Shown here piece after piece: positions 20,187-29,961 of a stretch of 64,000 nt of DNA (its first letter is position 1; each line of letters begins with the position of its first letter). Source of the DNA: Roseiarcus sp963781895 (lineage in GTDB: Bacteria > Pseudomonadota > Alphaproteobacteria > Rhizobiales > Beijerinckiaceae); the NCBI GenBank assembly GCA_963781895.1, contig CAWAIM010000032.1:1-64000 (forward strand). The letters run 5' to 3'. The position numbers were made by a program, and so were the translations under genes. The notes under the pieces are model-generated. The model searched no databases. It had not been told where the DNA came from and saw only the letters and a list, made by a program, of their open reading frames with translations.

Positions 20187-21740
20187 ATGACCGAAACCGA
20201 CGCACCGGGCCGCGTCCGCGCCGCCCTGCCGCGCGGGCTCATCGACCGCGACGCCGCGGACATCGCCGCCGCCGAGGCGATGATGGCCAGGATCCGCGAG
20301 GTCTATCAGCTGTACGGGTTCGAGGCGGTGGAGACGCCGTTCATCGAATATACCGAAGCGCTCGGCAAGTTCCTGCCCGATCAGGACCGCCCGAACGAGG
20401 GCGTGTTCTCGTTCAAGGACGACGACGAGCAATGGCTGTCGCTGCGCTACGACCTGACCGCGCCGCTCGCCCGCTTCGTCGCCGAGAACTTCGACCGGCT
20501 GCCCAAGCCCTATCGCAGCTACCGCGCCGGCTGGGTGTTCCGCAACGAGAAGCCGGGACCGGGCCGCTACCGCCAGTTCATGCAGTTCGACGCCGACACG
20601 GTCGGCTCGGGCTCGCCCGCCGCCGACGCCGAAATCTGCATGATGGCGGCCGACTGCATGGAGGCGCTCGGAATTGCGCGCGGCGACTACGTGATCAAGG
20701 TCAACAGCCGCAAGGTGCTCGATGGATTGATGGAGGCTCTGAGCGCGGACGGGGCCATTGACGCTCAGCGTCGAACGACGGTCTTGCGGGCCATCGACAA
20801 GCTCGACCGCCTCGGGCCTTCAGGGGTGTTCGCGCTGCTGACCGGCGGCCGCAAGGACGAAAGCGGCGACTTCACCCCTGGCGCCGGCCTGTCAGGAGCG
20901 CAAGCGGACAACGTGATGCGATTCCTCGGCTATTCCGCGCACACTCAGCGCGGGTACGAGCCCGATCCGTTCCTTAAGCAGGCAGAGGCGAACGTCGCTC
21001 GCCTCGAATGGCTCTCACACAAAGTCGAGCTCGGTCCGACCGGCCGGCAAGGCTTGGACGAATTGCGCGCAATCGCCGACCTCGCTGGCGCCGGCGGCTA
21101 CCACGAAGATCGGATCCTGATCGACCGCTCCGTCGTGCGCGGCCTCGAATATTACACTGGGCCCGTATTCGAGGCGGACCTGACCTTCGAGGTCAGGGAC
21201 GAGGCGGGCCGCCCGGTGCGCTTCGGTTCGGTCGGCGGCGGCGGGCGCTACGACGGGTTGGTGGCGCGCTTTCGCGCCGAGCCGGTCCCGGCGACCGGCT
21301 TTTCGATCGGCGTCTCGCGGCTCCTCGCCGCGCTCAGGGCGATCAAGAGCCCGATCGTCGCGGGGAGCCAGGCGCCGGGGCCGGTGGTGGTGCTGGCGCT
21401 CGATCGCGACCCGACGTCGATGGCGAGCGCCCAGCGCCTGGTCGCGAGCTTGCGCGCGGCCGGCATCGCCGCCGAACTTTATCTCGGCGACGGAAAGATG
21501 AACGCCCAGCTCAAATACGCGGATAAGCGCGGCAGCCGCTGCGCGGTGATCCAGGGCTCGAACGAGCGCGACGCGCCCGGCGGGCCTTTGGTGACGATCC
21601 GCGATCTGAAGCTCGGCGCCGAACTCGCCAAGGCGACCAAGGACCGCGCCGATTATCTCGAGCTGCGCCAGCGCGCGCAAAGCTCCGCGCCCCAGGCCGA
21701 ACTGGTCGAACGCGTGCGCGAGGTGCTGGCGCGGAAGTAA
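20187..21740 (+). CDS. hisS: Histidyl-tRNA synthetase
   Basis: Class II synthetase charging tRNA-His (517 residues). Motif 2 is in RAGWVFRNEKPGPGRYRQF, and the histidine-specific signatures are VVRGLEYYTGPVFE and SVGGGGRYDGL. A C-terminal anticodon-binding domain (PVVVLALDRDPTS) completes it. ATG at 20187 was chosen because ggag lies five bases upstream; the frame also opens at a TTG six codons earlier. The matching tRNA-His gene is in this window (52902-52978), and its A73 is consistent with the alphaproteobacterial synthetase subgroup. Confidence 0.97.
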   Translation: MTETDAPGRVRAALPRGLIDRDAADIAAAEAMMARIREVYQLYGFEAVETPFIEYTEALGKFLPDQDRPNEGVFSFKDDDEQWLSLRYDLTAPLARFVAENFDRLPKPYRSYRAGWVFRNEKPGPGRYRQFMQFDADTVGSGSPAADAEICMMAADCMEALGIARGDYVIKVNSRKVLDGLMEALSADGAIDAQRRTTVLRAIDKLDRLGPSGVFALLTGGRKDESGDFTPGAGLSGAQADNVMRFLGYSAHTQRGYEPDPFLKQAEANVARLEWLSHKVELGPTGRQGLDELRAIADLAGAGGYHEDRILIDRSVVRGLEYYTGPVFEADLTFEVRDEAGRPVRFGSVGGGGRYDGLVARFRAEPVPATGFSIGVSRLLAALRAIKSPIVAGSQAPGPVVVLALDRDPTSMASAQRLVASLRAAGIAAELYLGDGKMNAQLKYADKRGSRCAVIQGSNERDAPGGPLVTIRDLKLGAELAKATKDRADYLELRQRAQSSAPQAELVERVREVLARK

Positions 21741-21935
21741 GCATGCGGCGCGGACGCTGTTCCGGCGGCGGCCGAGGCGGATTCCGCGTGACGGGCGGTC
21801 GCGCCAGACGGCGCTCGGGCCCTGGTCAGACCAAGCCAACGCTCGAATGAACCCCTGTTAGTGATGAAATTTTGGCCCTATAAGCGTTCATCCGTCGTCC
21901 CAAAATGGACGGGGAAACCTGGGAGGAATACGCTC

Positions 21936-22397
21936 ATGAAAAAAGCTCTTGCCCTGGCGTGCGGCGGCGCTCTGCTTGCGTCGTTTTCGCATCCGGCTTT
22001 CGCGATTGAATCGAAATATACGGCGGCGTCCGCCTCTTCTCCAGACGCCGTGTGGGCGAAGGTCGGCGATTTTTGCGGGATCTCGAAATGGGTTCCGGGG
22101 TTGACCTGCGCTTTGTCCGAGGACGGAAAGGTCCGGACGCTGACCACCGCGGACGGCGGCGTCATCGTCGAACGATTGGAGAGTCGTGACGATGCGGGGC
22201 GGACATATTCTTACACCATTTTGAGCGGGCCGCTTCCGGTCGCCAATTATCATTCCACGATCGCCGTGGTTCCGGCGGGCGCGGGCTCCTCGATTGTCTG
22301 GACCGGCAAGTACGACGCCAAGGGCGCGAGCGACTCCGACGCCAAGAAGGTCATGGATGGAATTTACAAGGCCGGCGTCGACAATCTCGCGAAATGA
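21936..22397 (+). CDS. Secreted SRPBCC (polyketide cyclase/MxaD-like) protein
   Basis: A 153-residue protein with a signal peptide (residues 1-23, AFA) and an SRPBCC helix-grip domain beginning ASASSPDAVWAKVGDFCGISKWVPG. It resembles the MxaD type found beside methanol dehydrogenase genes, but no such genes are here. The start at 21936 has a strong site (gggagga). Ligand unknown. Confidence 0.82.
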   Translation: MKKALALACGGALLASFSHPAFAIESKYTAASASSPDAVWAKVGDFCGISKWVPGLTCALSEDGKVRTLTTADGGVIVERLESRDDAGRTYSYTILSGPLPVANYHSTIAVVPAGAGSSIVWTGKYDAKGASDSDAKKVMDGIYKAGVDNLAK

Positions 22398-22634
22398 GCG
22401 GCGTTGCGGTCTTGCGTGCGGTTGGCCGACGGCCGGCCGCACGGAGCGAAACTCATCGCATTCCATCTCGGCGGGCGCTCGTCGACCGTCACAAGAAGAG
22501 CGTTCTTCGACGCCTTTGACGCGCGCCATGGCTCCTCACAACGACGAATGAGCGACCGGCCGTCTGGAAGGCGGATTTGCCTCTCCAGCCGCCGGGGCGG
22601 TACAAGTATCGGCGCGTGGGAGAAAGACGAGCGG

Positions 22635-23084
22635 ATGGGGTCCAAGCCGACGAACGGCGCCGCCAGCGAGACCGCGCGCGCAGCGCATGCGCGCCGTTTC
22701 GGCCGGGCGCGCGAGGCGCGCGCCGCGTCGCTGCTCGAGGACTACACCGAGCTGATCGCCGACCTTCACGCCGCCAACGGCGAGGCGCGGATGACCGATA
22801 TCGCGAGCCATCTCGGCGTCGCCCATCCGACCGCGAGCAAGACGATCGCGAGGCTGAAGCGCGAGGGGCTGGCGATCTCGCAGCCCTATCGCGGCGTGTT
22901 CCTGACCCCCGCCGGCCAGGCGATGGCCGAGCGCTCGCGCCAGCGCCACCGCCTGGTCGTCGATCTTCTGCTTGCGGTCGGGGCGCCGCGCGAGGCGGCG
23001 GAGGCCGACGCCGAGGGCGTCGAGCACTATGTCTCGCAGGCGACGCTGAACGCCTTCGCGGCTTTCCTCAAGCAGCGCGGGTGA
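22635..23084 (+). CDS. mntR: Manganese-responsive regulator MntR (DtxR family)
   Basis: A 149-residue DtxR/MntR-type regulator. A basic leader of about 25 residues precedes the winged helix (TDIASHLGVAHPTASKTIARLKREGL), with a C-terminal metal-sensing dimerisation region containing QRHRLVVDLLLAVG and EGVEHYVS. MntR binds Mn(II) and represses the Nramp transporter gene in Proteobacteria. In this window a MntR-box-like site precedes mntH (46521-46542), so the pair probably works in trans. No metal transport gene adjoins mntR itself. Confidence 0.88.
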   Translation: MGSKPTNGAASETARAAHARRFGRAREARAASLLEDYTELIADLHAANGEARMTDIASHLGVAHPTASKTIARLKREGLAISQPYRGVFLTPAGQAMAERSRQRHRLVVDLLLAVGAPREAAEADAEGVEHYVSQATLNAFAAFLKQRG

Positions 23085-23340
23085 GGGCGATCACCCCTGC
23101 CCCGCTCAAATCTCGGTCCCCGCCTCGCCAGAACCTTTGCCAGGGCCGATTTTCCGCCGGGGAGACATCCGAATTCCTCCGCGAGGCGGCGACGCTCAGG
23201 GCAAGTTGAGGTCGAATCGGCGCCGCCCGTCCGCTGGCCCCTGGTCGCCGGATCGGTCGCGGGACGTGGCGCACGGCCCTCGCTCGCGGTAGCCTGTCGC
23301 CGACGCCAGTTTTGAGCGCGAGCAACATGGGAGAATCGAC

Positions 23341-23721
23341 ATGCTCTTCGAAGGGGGTTTCACTTTTTCCAATTTTTTGACCGATGTCCTTGCTATATTC
23401 ATATTCGTCGTCTGGTTTTGGCTATTGATTACTGTGATTGGCGACTTGTTTCGCCGTCATGACATTTCCGGCTGGGGCAAAGCGCTGTGGGTGATCTTCC
23501 TGATTTTCACATCCTATCTCGGCTTGCTCGTCTATATGATCTTTCAAGGAAGAGGCATGGCGGAGCGAAACAGCCTGCAAGCCCAACAAGCGCGCGACGA
23601 TCTGCGGCGTGTCGTCGGCTTCAGCGTCGCGGATGAGATCGTGAAGCTCGAGGGGCTGAAGAAATCAGGATCGATCAGCGAAGCCGAGTTCGCCAGGCTT
23701 CGCGCCAAACTGGTGCAATAG
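23341..23721 (+). CDS. SHOCT domain membrane protein
   Basis: A 126-residue protein with two N-terminal membrane segments (TDVLAIFIFVVWFWLLITVIG and ALWVIFLIFTSYLGLLVYMI), like the N-terminal module of phospholipase D/PLDc_N proteins. A charged linker leads to a C-terminal SHOCT motif (EIVKLEGLKKSGSISEAEFARLRAKLV). The function of such small proteins is unknown. Preceded by a short AT-rich stretch. Confidence 0.83.
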   Translation: MLFEGGFTFSNFLTDVLAIFIFVVWFWLLITVIGDLFRRHDISGWGKALWVIFLIFTSYLGLLVYMIFQGRGMAERNSLQAQQARDDLRRVVGFSVADEIVKLEGLKKSGSISEAEFARLRAKLVQ

Positions 23722-23802
23722 CCGCGGCTCGACGAAGGCCGGCGTGCTTACGCGCGCCCGCCGGGAACCGCGCGCCGACAAACGTTTCGTCATTTGCGAC
23801 GC

Positions 23803-24336
23803 CTAGCGGCGATCGGCCTTCTGTCGACTAAAGACCTCGCGGCCCTCGCGATCGAGAATGCGAAGTCCGATGGTGCGAGGCGGCCACGCGATATTCGAAG
23901 CGGCGACGATCGCGGCGGAGGCGTCCGACGCTTCAATCTCGACTTCCTGCAAAATCGACGGCGCGTGGTCGGGCGCCGCGCCCAAAAATTGGATCCTGAA
24001 CGGCTGTGATTTCGCGGCAAGAGTACGCTGGTTCTCCACCGGCCTGACCTCCGAGCGAGGGGCGCGCGGAGGCGAAGCGCCGAACCTCCGATTCGGTTTG
24101 AAGTCCGCCTCCGTTGCGATTGCGGCGGCGGAATCCGCCTCGATGCGCATTCCCGCGCCGCTCGCAACCGCCAGCGCGACGTGGCTCCAATATCTCGCCG
24201 TCGCCTCCGAACTGGCCTCCTCTTCGCGCAGGCGCGCGGCGGAGTATGCGTCCGCGCCGAGGCTGCGAATCAGCGCCTCCGCTTCCGCCTCGATTCTTTC
24301 AGCCCTCTCGCGCCTGCTGCGCGGCCAGAATAGCAT
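23803..24336 (-). CDS. Hypothetical protein
   Basis: A 177-residue hydrophilic protein with an acidic N-terminal helix (RRERAERIEAEAEALIRSLGADAYSAARLREEEA) and a C-terminal part ending in RTIGLRILDREGREVFSRQK. No domain recognised. Coding is supported by a taggaa site next to the start and by sensible amino-acid composition in this frame only. Confidence 0.6.
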   Translation of the reverse strand: MLFWPRSRRERAERIEAEAEALIRSLGADAYSAARLREEEASSEATARYWSHVALAVASGAGMRIEADSAAAIATEADFKPNRRFGASPPRAPRSEVRPVENQRTLAAKSQPFRIQFLGAAPDHAPSILQEVEIEASDASAAIVAASNIAWPPRTIGLRILDREGREVFSRQKADRR

Positions 24337-24991
24337 TTCCTACGCTCATTGCGCGATCGAGGTTGCAATGCTGCGCTTTTGGCCCACCCGCCAAGGCGGT
24401 CACACACGCCGCTCCCCCGCCCCAAGTCGGTGCTCCTGTTAAGTAAACACAATGTTTCACATGCCGCAAGCGGCAACTTTACGGTTGAAAAACGCTGGCG
24501 CAATTCCCCTCGATCTTCCGCGATCGACGCGCGCCGGTCACTCGCGCAAGGCGCTGTGGGCGAGCGTGACCCGAAGCGCCAGGGCGACAGCGCCGCGAAC
24601 CCCCATGCCGACGAAAGGCCCCGCGCCGGAAGGGCGGGCGCGGGGCCCGTGCGCGCGCCACCGGGCTGGGGGCGTCAAGGCACGCGCAATCGCGCCGCGA
24701 TGCGCCGCGGTCAACACTTGCTATCGGCCTTTTGTTCGACTTCATTGCGACGAAAATAATCGGTGACCGAGCAGGGTGAGCGCGAGACGAACCCTTACTC
24801 GTGAAATCGCCTTGGTCGCGTCGTCAGCCGTCAAATCCGCAAGCGATAGGGGCGTTCCAGCGATCGCGGGCGATTGCGTAGCGGGTCTCAAATTTGAATT
24901 GACGGCGCGACATTGGCCACGTCTTCTCGACGTCACGACGCCGGACAGGCGCGCACTGGGCTCGAAAGCGCAATGAAGGAGGAGCGCCACA
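24337..24991. other. Intergenic region, 655 bases, no gene recognised
   Basis: Lies between a minus-strand hypothetical gene and the plus-strand haem-binding protein gene. Short open frames on both strands lack ribosome sites and domains. An aaggagg site at its right end belongs to the gene at 24992. Confidence 0.5.
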
Positions 24992-25483
24992 ATGCTTGGA
25001 TACATGTTCGGAGCGGCGACGGTCGTCGTCGTCCTTTCGGGGTCTATAGCGACCGCCGAGACATTGATCACGCATCGCATACCTTCGGCCCTCGCAGCCG
25101 AAGCGGCGAGCGAAGCAGTCTCCGTATGCGCGAAGCAAGGATATCACGAAACCGCCGTCGTGGTTGACGCCGACGGCGTGACAATCGCGACGCTGCGCGG
25201 GGACGGGACGGGCGCGCACACGCTCGATAGCGCCTACGCCAAGGCCTATACCGCGGCCTCGTTCAAGAATGACACGCTGGCTTTGGCTGAACGCGCCAAA
25301 GGCGAGGATTCGATCGCGCCCCTGTCTAAGCTTCCCCATGTCATGTTCTTCGGCGGCGGCGTCGTGATCAAACGCGCGGACGAGACCATTGGCGCGATCG
25401 GCGCCGCGGGCGCGCCAGGCGGCAAATTGGATGATGGTTGCGCCCGCGCCGGGCTCGAAAAAATTCGCGGTCGTCTGGAATAG
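24992..25483 (+). CDS. GlcG/HbpS family haem-binding protein, exported
   Basis: A 163-residue protein with a signal peptide (residues 1-23, ending ATA) and a GlcG/HbpS domain. Marks are AVVVDADGVTIATLRGDG, the YAKAYTAASF helix and FFGGGVVIKRADETIGAIGAAGAPGG. Homologues bind haem or cobalamin, or sit beside glycolate genes; no such partner is nearby. Excellent ribosome site (aaggagg). Confidence 0.88.
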   Translation: MLGYMFGAATVVVVLSGSIATAETLITHRIPSALAAEAASEAVSVCAKQGYHETAVVVDADGVTIATLRGDGTGAHTLDSAYAKAYTAASFKNDTLALAERAKGEDSIAPLSKLPHVMFFGGGVVIKRADETIGAIGAAGAPGGKLDDGCARAGLEKIRGRLE

Positions 25484-25587
25484 GGCTCATCGCCCTCGAA
25501 CGACGCGAACGTGATGCTCGACGAGCCGCCATTGATCGTCCGGATGCGCGGGCGGGCGGGATTCATGGACGCGCCTTCGGCGTTGTA

Positions 25588-27018
25588 TTATCCGCTGGCG
25601 GCAGGCGCCGCCGACCGGTCGGACCCTGATGCGTCAGCGGGGCTGGGGTTTCGCCAGCCCCCGTCGGCGGCGATGATCGCGTCGGCCTCTTTCGGCCCCC
25701 AGCTGTGGCGACGGTAAGGGCGCACCGCGTGATGCGTCTTCAAGACAGGTTCGACCACCGACCAGGCGGCTTCGATCGCGTCCTCGCGGGTAAAAAGCGC
25801 CCCGTCGCCGGCCATGGCGTCTCCCAACAGGCGCTCGTAGGGCGGTTCCTCGCCGGGCTGTTCCTCGAGCAGGTAAAGCTCCTGCTGTTCGCCGACGAAC
25901 TCCTTCCCAGGTTTCTTGACGCGGGCGGCGAGGGCGATGGCGGAATCGGGCGCGATCCGGAAGCGCAGATAGTTGGTCCGGCCGGCCGCTGGCGATGAGT
26001 CGGCGAACAGCCTCTGGGGCGGAGCCTTTAGTTCCACCAGAACTTCGGTCGCCGTTTCGGCCAGGTATTTGCCGGCGCGCAGGCACCACGGCACTCCTTC
26101 CCAGCGCCACGAGTCGATGAAAAGCCGCAGGGCGCAGAACGTCTCGACGTCGGAGTCCTTCGCCACCTGCGGCTCCTCGCGGTAACCGGCGTACTGGCCG
26201 CGCACCAGATCGTCTGGCTTCAGCGGGCGCATGGCTTGGAAGACCTTGGCCTTCTCGTTTTGGACAGCGCTGAAATGCCTGCCGGCCGGCGGCTCCATGG
26301 CAAGCAGCGCGACAATCTGGAACATGTGGTTCTGGACCACGTCGCGCAGACAGCCGGCGGTTTCGTAGAAGGCGCCGCGGCTTTCCACGCCGAACTCCTC
26401 CGATAGAGTGATTTGAACGCTGGCGACATAATTGCGGTTCCAGATCGGCTCCAGAAAGGAATTGGCGAAGCGGAAATAGAGGATATTCATGATCGCCTCC
26501 TTCCCGAGAAAGTGGTCGATGCGGAAGATCAAGTCTTCCGGGAATACCGATTGCGCCGCGCGATTCAGCTTCCGGGCGGAGGCGAGGTCGCGCCCGAACG
26601 GCTTTTCGACAACGACGCGCGCATGCTCGGCCAGGTGCGCCGCGCCCAGGCCCTTGATCACCGTCTCGAACAGCGATGGCGGGATGGCGAGGTAGTGGGT
26701 GGGACGTTGAGCGCCGCCCAGCGCCTGCTTTATCCCCGCGAACGTGCCCGGGTCTTTGTAGTCCCCGCTCACATAGCTGAATAAGGACAGAAGATGTTTG
26801 AGAGCAGGCTGGTTATCGAGCGCGCCCGATTGCTTGACGCTGTCCGCCACCTGCTGGCGCAGGCGCGCCAGATCCCATGTCGGCATGGCGACGCCGATGA
26901 TCGGAACCTTCAAGGCGTCTTTTTTCGCCATGGCGTAGAGCGCAGGGAAGATCTTCTTGTGGGCGAGATCGCCCGTCACGCCGAACAGCACCAGCGCATC
27001 CGAATGGGTCACAGTCAT
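25588..27018 (-). CDS. zwf: Glucose-6-phosphate 1-dehydrogenase
   Basis: The NADP-dependent entry enzyme of the oxidative pentose phosphate and Entner-Doudoroff routes (476 residues). The N-terminal nucleotide motif LFGVTGDLAHKKIFPAL, the VEKPFGRDL element and the active-site RIDHFLGKEA with its catalytic histidine are present. The start MTVTHSD at 27018 has ggaga upstream; the open frame continues 34 codons further with unrelated sequence. The usual partners pgl and edd are not adjacent. Confidence 0.96.
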   Translation of the reverse strand: MTVTHSDALVLFGVTGDLAHKKIFPALYAMAKKDALKVPIIGVAMPTWDLARLRQQVADSVKQSGALDNQPALKHLLSLFSYVSGDYKDPGTFAGIKQALGGAQRPTHYLAIPPSLFETVIKGLGAAHLAEHARVVVEKPFGRDLASARKLNRAAQSVFPEDLIFRIDHFLGKEAIMNILYFRFANSFLEPIWNRNYVASVQITLSEEFGVESRGAFYETAGCLRDVVQNHMFQIVALLAMEPPAGRHFSAVQNEKAKVFQAMRPLKPDDLVRGQYAGYREEPQVAKDSDVETFCALRLFIDSWRWEGVPWCLRAGKYLAETATEVLVELKAPPQRLFADSSPAAGRTNYLRFRIAPDSAIALAARVKKPGKEFVGEQQELYLLEEQPGEEPPYERLLGDAMAGDGALFTREDAIEAAWSVVEPVLKTHHAVRPYRRHSWGPKEADAIIAADGGWRNPSPADASGSDRSAAPAASG

Positions 27019-27367
27019 TAGGCGTCTCCGTTGATGGCGGCGGAAATATCCCGCTCGATGCTTGGAGCCGGCGCGACGAACAGCGGCCGAGGCGTCGAAC
27101 GAAAGCGCCTTCGCCGCCAATCATCGGGCAATCGCCCCGCTCGCGAGACCTCGCCGCTGGTCCTCATGTCAATGTCATGGACGCCGTACCGTTTCCGTTC
27201 GGCGGCGCCGATCATGCCCAATTCCGCATCGTTTTCCTACCCCTGGAATTTGAGGCGCCCGTTCGTCGCAGGCGACCCGAGCCAACCCGTCATCCCGCGG
27301 GAACGCCTCGCGGATCGTCGCGACAATGAAATGAGATGATGGATTCGTGCGCTTCGGGCGAACGCGG
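27019..27367. other. Intergenic region upstream of zwf
   Basis: About 350 bases containing the zwf promoter on the minus strand. Only antisense or unsupported open frames are present; no repeat or RNA gene is seen. Confidence 0.45.
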
Positions 27368-27556
27368 TCAGCCGTGGTCGGTCATGCCATGATAAATTCT
27401 TACCGGCCACGCGAGCGCATTGGGCAGAGACTCTCCAACGCTGGTGGCGAGTTCCGACGCCGAGGCGCTATTCCACTTGGCCTGAATTGTCGGCGATAGC
27501 GCGACGCCAACGCCAACGAGATAGACAATCACCAGCAAGGCAATCAGTGCGCGCAT
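27368..27556 (-). CDS. Small single-span membrane protein
   Basis: A 62-residue protein with one N-terminal membrane span (ALIALLVIVYLVGVGVALSP) and a short soluble tail ending PVRIYHGMTDHG. It is open in only this frame with membrane-protein composition and stands between zwf and obgE. No family name recognised; coding is likely but not certain. Confidence 0.55.
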   Translation of the reverse strand: MRALIALLVIVYLVGVGVALSPTIQAKWNSASASELATSVGESLPNALAWPVRIYHGMTDHG

Positions 27557-27679
27557 AACGATTGATCCCTGTTCCGCATGAGACGTCGACCCACCATAAC
27601 GCCTGATGTTGTGCGGAACAGGGACGGAAAATACCTATATGCGCTTCTTTGGCGGATCGCGCGTCCGCTCGCAATTCGG

Positions 27680-28762
27680 TCAAATCGACGGCGCCCAGGG
27701 GCCTGGCTTGACGGCGCTCGCGGTCGCGTCTTCGGCGCGTTTCGCCTCGATCGCCGCGATCGTCGCCCTCAGCGTCTCGGTGACGCCGATCCGCGCCACG
27801 GCGGACAGCATGATCGGCCTGGCGCGCTTCTCGCCTTGCGCGACCGGCGGGCCGAAGCCGCGCATCGCGCGCTTCAAACGCTCGGTCTGCTTCGTCAGCG
27901 TCTCGTCATCGACGGCGTCGACTTTCGACAGCGCGACGATCTCGGTCTTGTCGTCGAGCCCCTCGCCGTAGGCGGCGAGTTCGCGCCGGACGGCGCGATA
28001 GTCGGCGCCGGCGTTGGCGCCGGTCGCGTCGATCAGATGCACCAGCGCGCTGCAGCGCTCGATATGGCCGAGGAAACGGTCGCCGAGGCCATGACCCTCA
28101 TGCGCGCCCTCGATCAGGCCGGGAATGTCGGCGAGCACGAAATCGCGCCCGTCGATGCGCACGACGCCGAGGCCCGGATGCAGGGTGGTGAACGGATAGT
28201 CGGCGATCTTGGGCTTGGCCGCGGAAACGGCGGCGAGAAACGTCGATTTGCCCGCGTTGGGCAGGCCGACGAGACCCGCGTCGGCGATCAGCTTCAGCCG
28301 CAGGACGAGCGTGCGCTCGATTCCCTCCTGGCCCGGATTGGCGCGGCGCGGGGCCTGGTTGGTCGAGGTGGCGAAATGGGCGTTGCCGAAGCCGCCGTTG
28401 CCGCCCCGGGCGACGACCACCCGCTCGCCTTCGCGTTCGAGGTCGGCGAGCATCGCGCCGCTCTCCTCGTCGAACACCTGCGTGCCGACCGGGACTTTGA
28501 GGACCGCGTCGGCGCCGCGCCCGCCGGCGCGTTTCTTGCCCATGCCGTGCATGCCGGTCCTGGCCTTGAAATGCTGCTGATAGCGGAAGTCGATCAGCGT
28601 GTTGAGGCCGGCCGCGCATTCGACCACGACGTCGCCGCCCCGCCCGCCGTCGCCGCCGTCGGGGCCGCCGAATTCGATGAATTTCTCGCGCCGGAACGAG
28701 ACGCACCCCGCCCCTCCGTCGCCCGAGCGGACATAGACGCGCGCGGAATCGAGAAATTTCAT
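27680..28762 (-). CDS. obgE: GTPase ObgE/CgtA
   Basis: An essential ribosome-associated GTPase (360 residues). The glycine-rich Obg fold (SGDGGAGCVSFRREKF) comes first. The G domain follows with G1 GLPNAGKST, G2/G3 DYPFTTLHPGLG and DIPGLIEGAHEG, and a NKxD-like VALSKVDAVD. The tail is short. Downstream of rplU-rpmA, the classical Obg neighbourhood, with a GNAT gene inserted between. Confidence 0.97.
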   Translation of the reverse strand: MKFLDSARVYVRSGDGGAGCVSFRREKFIEFGGPDGGDGGRGGDVVVECAAGLNTLIDFRYQQHFKARTGMHGMGKKRAGGRGADAVLKVPVGTQVFDEESGAMLADLEREGERVVVARGGNGGFGNAHFATSTNQAPRRANPGQEGIERTLVLRLKLIADAGLVGLPNAGKSTFLAAVSAAKPKIADYPFTTLHPGLGVVRIDGRDFVLADIPGLIEGAHEGHGLGDRFLGHIERCSALVHLIDATGANAGADYRAVRRELAAYGEGLDDKTEIVALSKVDAVDDETLTKQTERLKRAMRGFGPPVAQGEKRARPIMLSAVARIGVTETLRATIAAIEAKRAEDATASAVKPGPWAPSI

Positions 28763-28775
28763 CGCCGCCTTTCCG

Positions 28776-29387
28776 TCACGACGCGCGGGCCAATCCGGCG
28801 GACGCCGTGCGGCGGCGCGCGTTTTCCTCCGACCAGGCGTCGCGGCCGAGGCGGAACCTGTGGCACTCCACCATGCCCCCGCGCGCCGGCGCGCCTTGCA
28901 GCCCCGTGCCGGCGAGCGCGAAGCCGCACTTTTCCAGCACGCGGCGCGAGGCGGCGTTCTCGATCCTGACGCTGGCCAGGATTTCGATCGAGGCGGTCAG
29001 CGAAAATCCCGTGTCGACCATCGCCTGGGCGGCCTCGGTCGCCAGGCCCTTGCCCCAGGCCTCGGGCGCGAGCACGAAGCCGAGCGTCAGGCGGTCCGCG
29101 CCGCGCGTCTCCAGGCTGATCGAGCCCAGCGCGTCGCGCCTGCCCTTCCTGGGCGTCATCACCAGGGTGAGGTCGCGCCCTGACGCGTTGGCTTCGCGCG
29201 TCGCATAGATGAAGCGCTCGGCCGTGCCGGGAGGATAGGGATGGGGGATGCGGGCCGTGTAGCGCGCGACCTCCCACAGGCCGCAGAACCGCTCGATCGC
29301 GGCCGCGTCCGAGCCGCGCGGCCAGCGCAGCCATAACCGCGCCGTCTCGAGGCGGAACACATCGTCTCTGGCGAGATCGGGAAACAT
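28776..29387 (-). CDS. GNAT family N-acetyltransferase (RimJ/RimL-like)
   Basis: A 203-residue acetyltransferase of the RimJ/RimL-type GNAT group. The N-terminal ETARLWLRWPRGSD, the acetyl-CoA loop APEAWGKGLATEA and the NAASRRVLEKCGF motif are all visible. Its substrate may be a protein N-terminus or a small molecule. It starts 13 bases before obgE, within the ribosomal-protein operon, as in several Hyphomicrobiales. Confidence 0.9.
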   Translation of the reverse strand: MFPDLARDDVFRLETARLWLRWPRGSDAAAIERFCGLWEVARYTARIPHPYPPGTAERFIYATREANASGRDLTLVMTPRKGRRDALGSISLETRGADRLTLGFVLAPEAWGKGLATEAAQAMVDTGFSLTASIEILASVRIENAASRRVLEKCGFALAGTGLQGAPARGGMVECHRFRLGRDAWSEENARRRTASAGLARAS

Positions 29388-29589
29388 GTAAGCTCCGGCC
29401 CAGCGGGCCCCGAAGCGGCAGGGCCCAAAACGACGAAGGAGACGCGGGCGACCGCATCCCCTTCGTAAGCTCGAGGCTTACTGGACGACTGAGACGGCTT
29501 TTGGCCTTTTGTCTCATCTCGAAGGTTTCAGTTTCGAGAACGTCCGCGGGGCTTGTCGCCTGAGCGGGGTTCTCGTCTTCGACCCCGCT

Positions 29590-29856
29590 CTATTCACTCG
29601 CGCTCGGCGCGCGCACCGTTACATATTGCCGGCCGTCGCCTTTTCGTCCGAACCCGACTTCGCCGGCGGCGGTGGCGAACAGCGTATGGTCCGTCCCCAT
29701 GCCGACATTGCGGCCGGCATGGAATTTGGTGCCGCGCTGTCGTACAATAATCATGCCGCTGACGACCTTCTCGCCGCCGAATTTCTTGACGCCGAGGCGC
29801 CGCCCGTCCGAATCGCGACCGTTGCGCGACGAACCGCCTGCTTTTTTGTGAGCCAT
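29590..29856 (-). CDS. rpmA: 50S ribosomal protein L27
   Basis: Ribosomal protein L27 (88 residues), located near the peptidyl-transferase centre. The N-terminus MAHKKAGGSSRNGRDSDG and the RQRGTKFHAG block are unmistakable. Translated after rplU, 105 bases downstream of it. Confidence 0.98.
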   Translation of the reverse strand: MAHKKAGGSSRNGRDSDGRRLGVKKFGGEKVVSGMIIVRQRGTKFHAGRNVGMGTDHTLFATAAGEVGFGRKGDGRQYVTVRAPSASE

Positions 29857-29961
29857 GAACCTTGCTCCGAACCTTCACCGCGCCGGCCTGGCGGCGCGGC
29901 GGAATTGCGATCATCTTTAGCGCATACGAACCGGCGAGGGAATCGCCGGCCCGCGCCCGCC

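Noticed and set aside
18383..20761. A 792-codon open frame on the plus strand crossing three genes
   Set aside because: It runs antisense to the crotonase gene, then out of frame with the DUF1345 gene and hisS; arginine-rich composition and no domains mark it as a GC-bias shadow.
29491..29515. GAGAC...GTCTC hairpin between rpmA and the acetyltransferase gene
   Set aside because: Only five paired bases around a long loop and no T-run; too weak to call a terminator.
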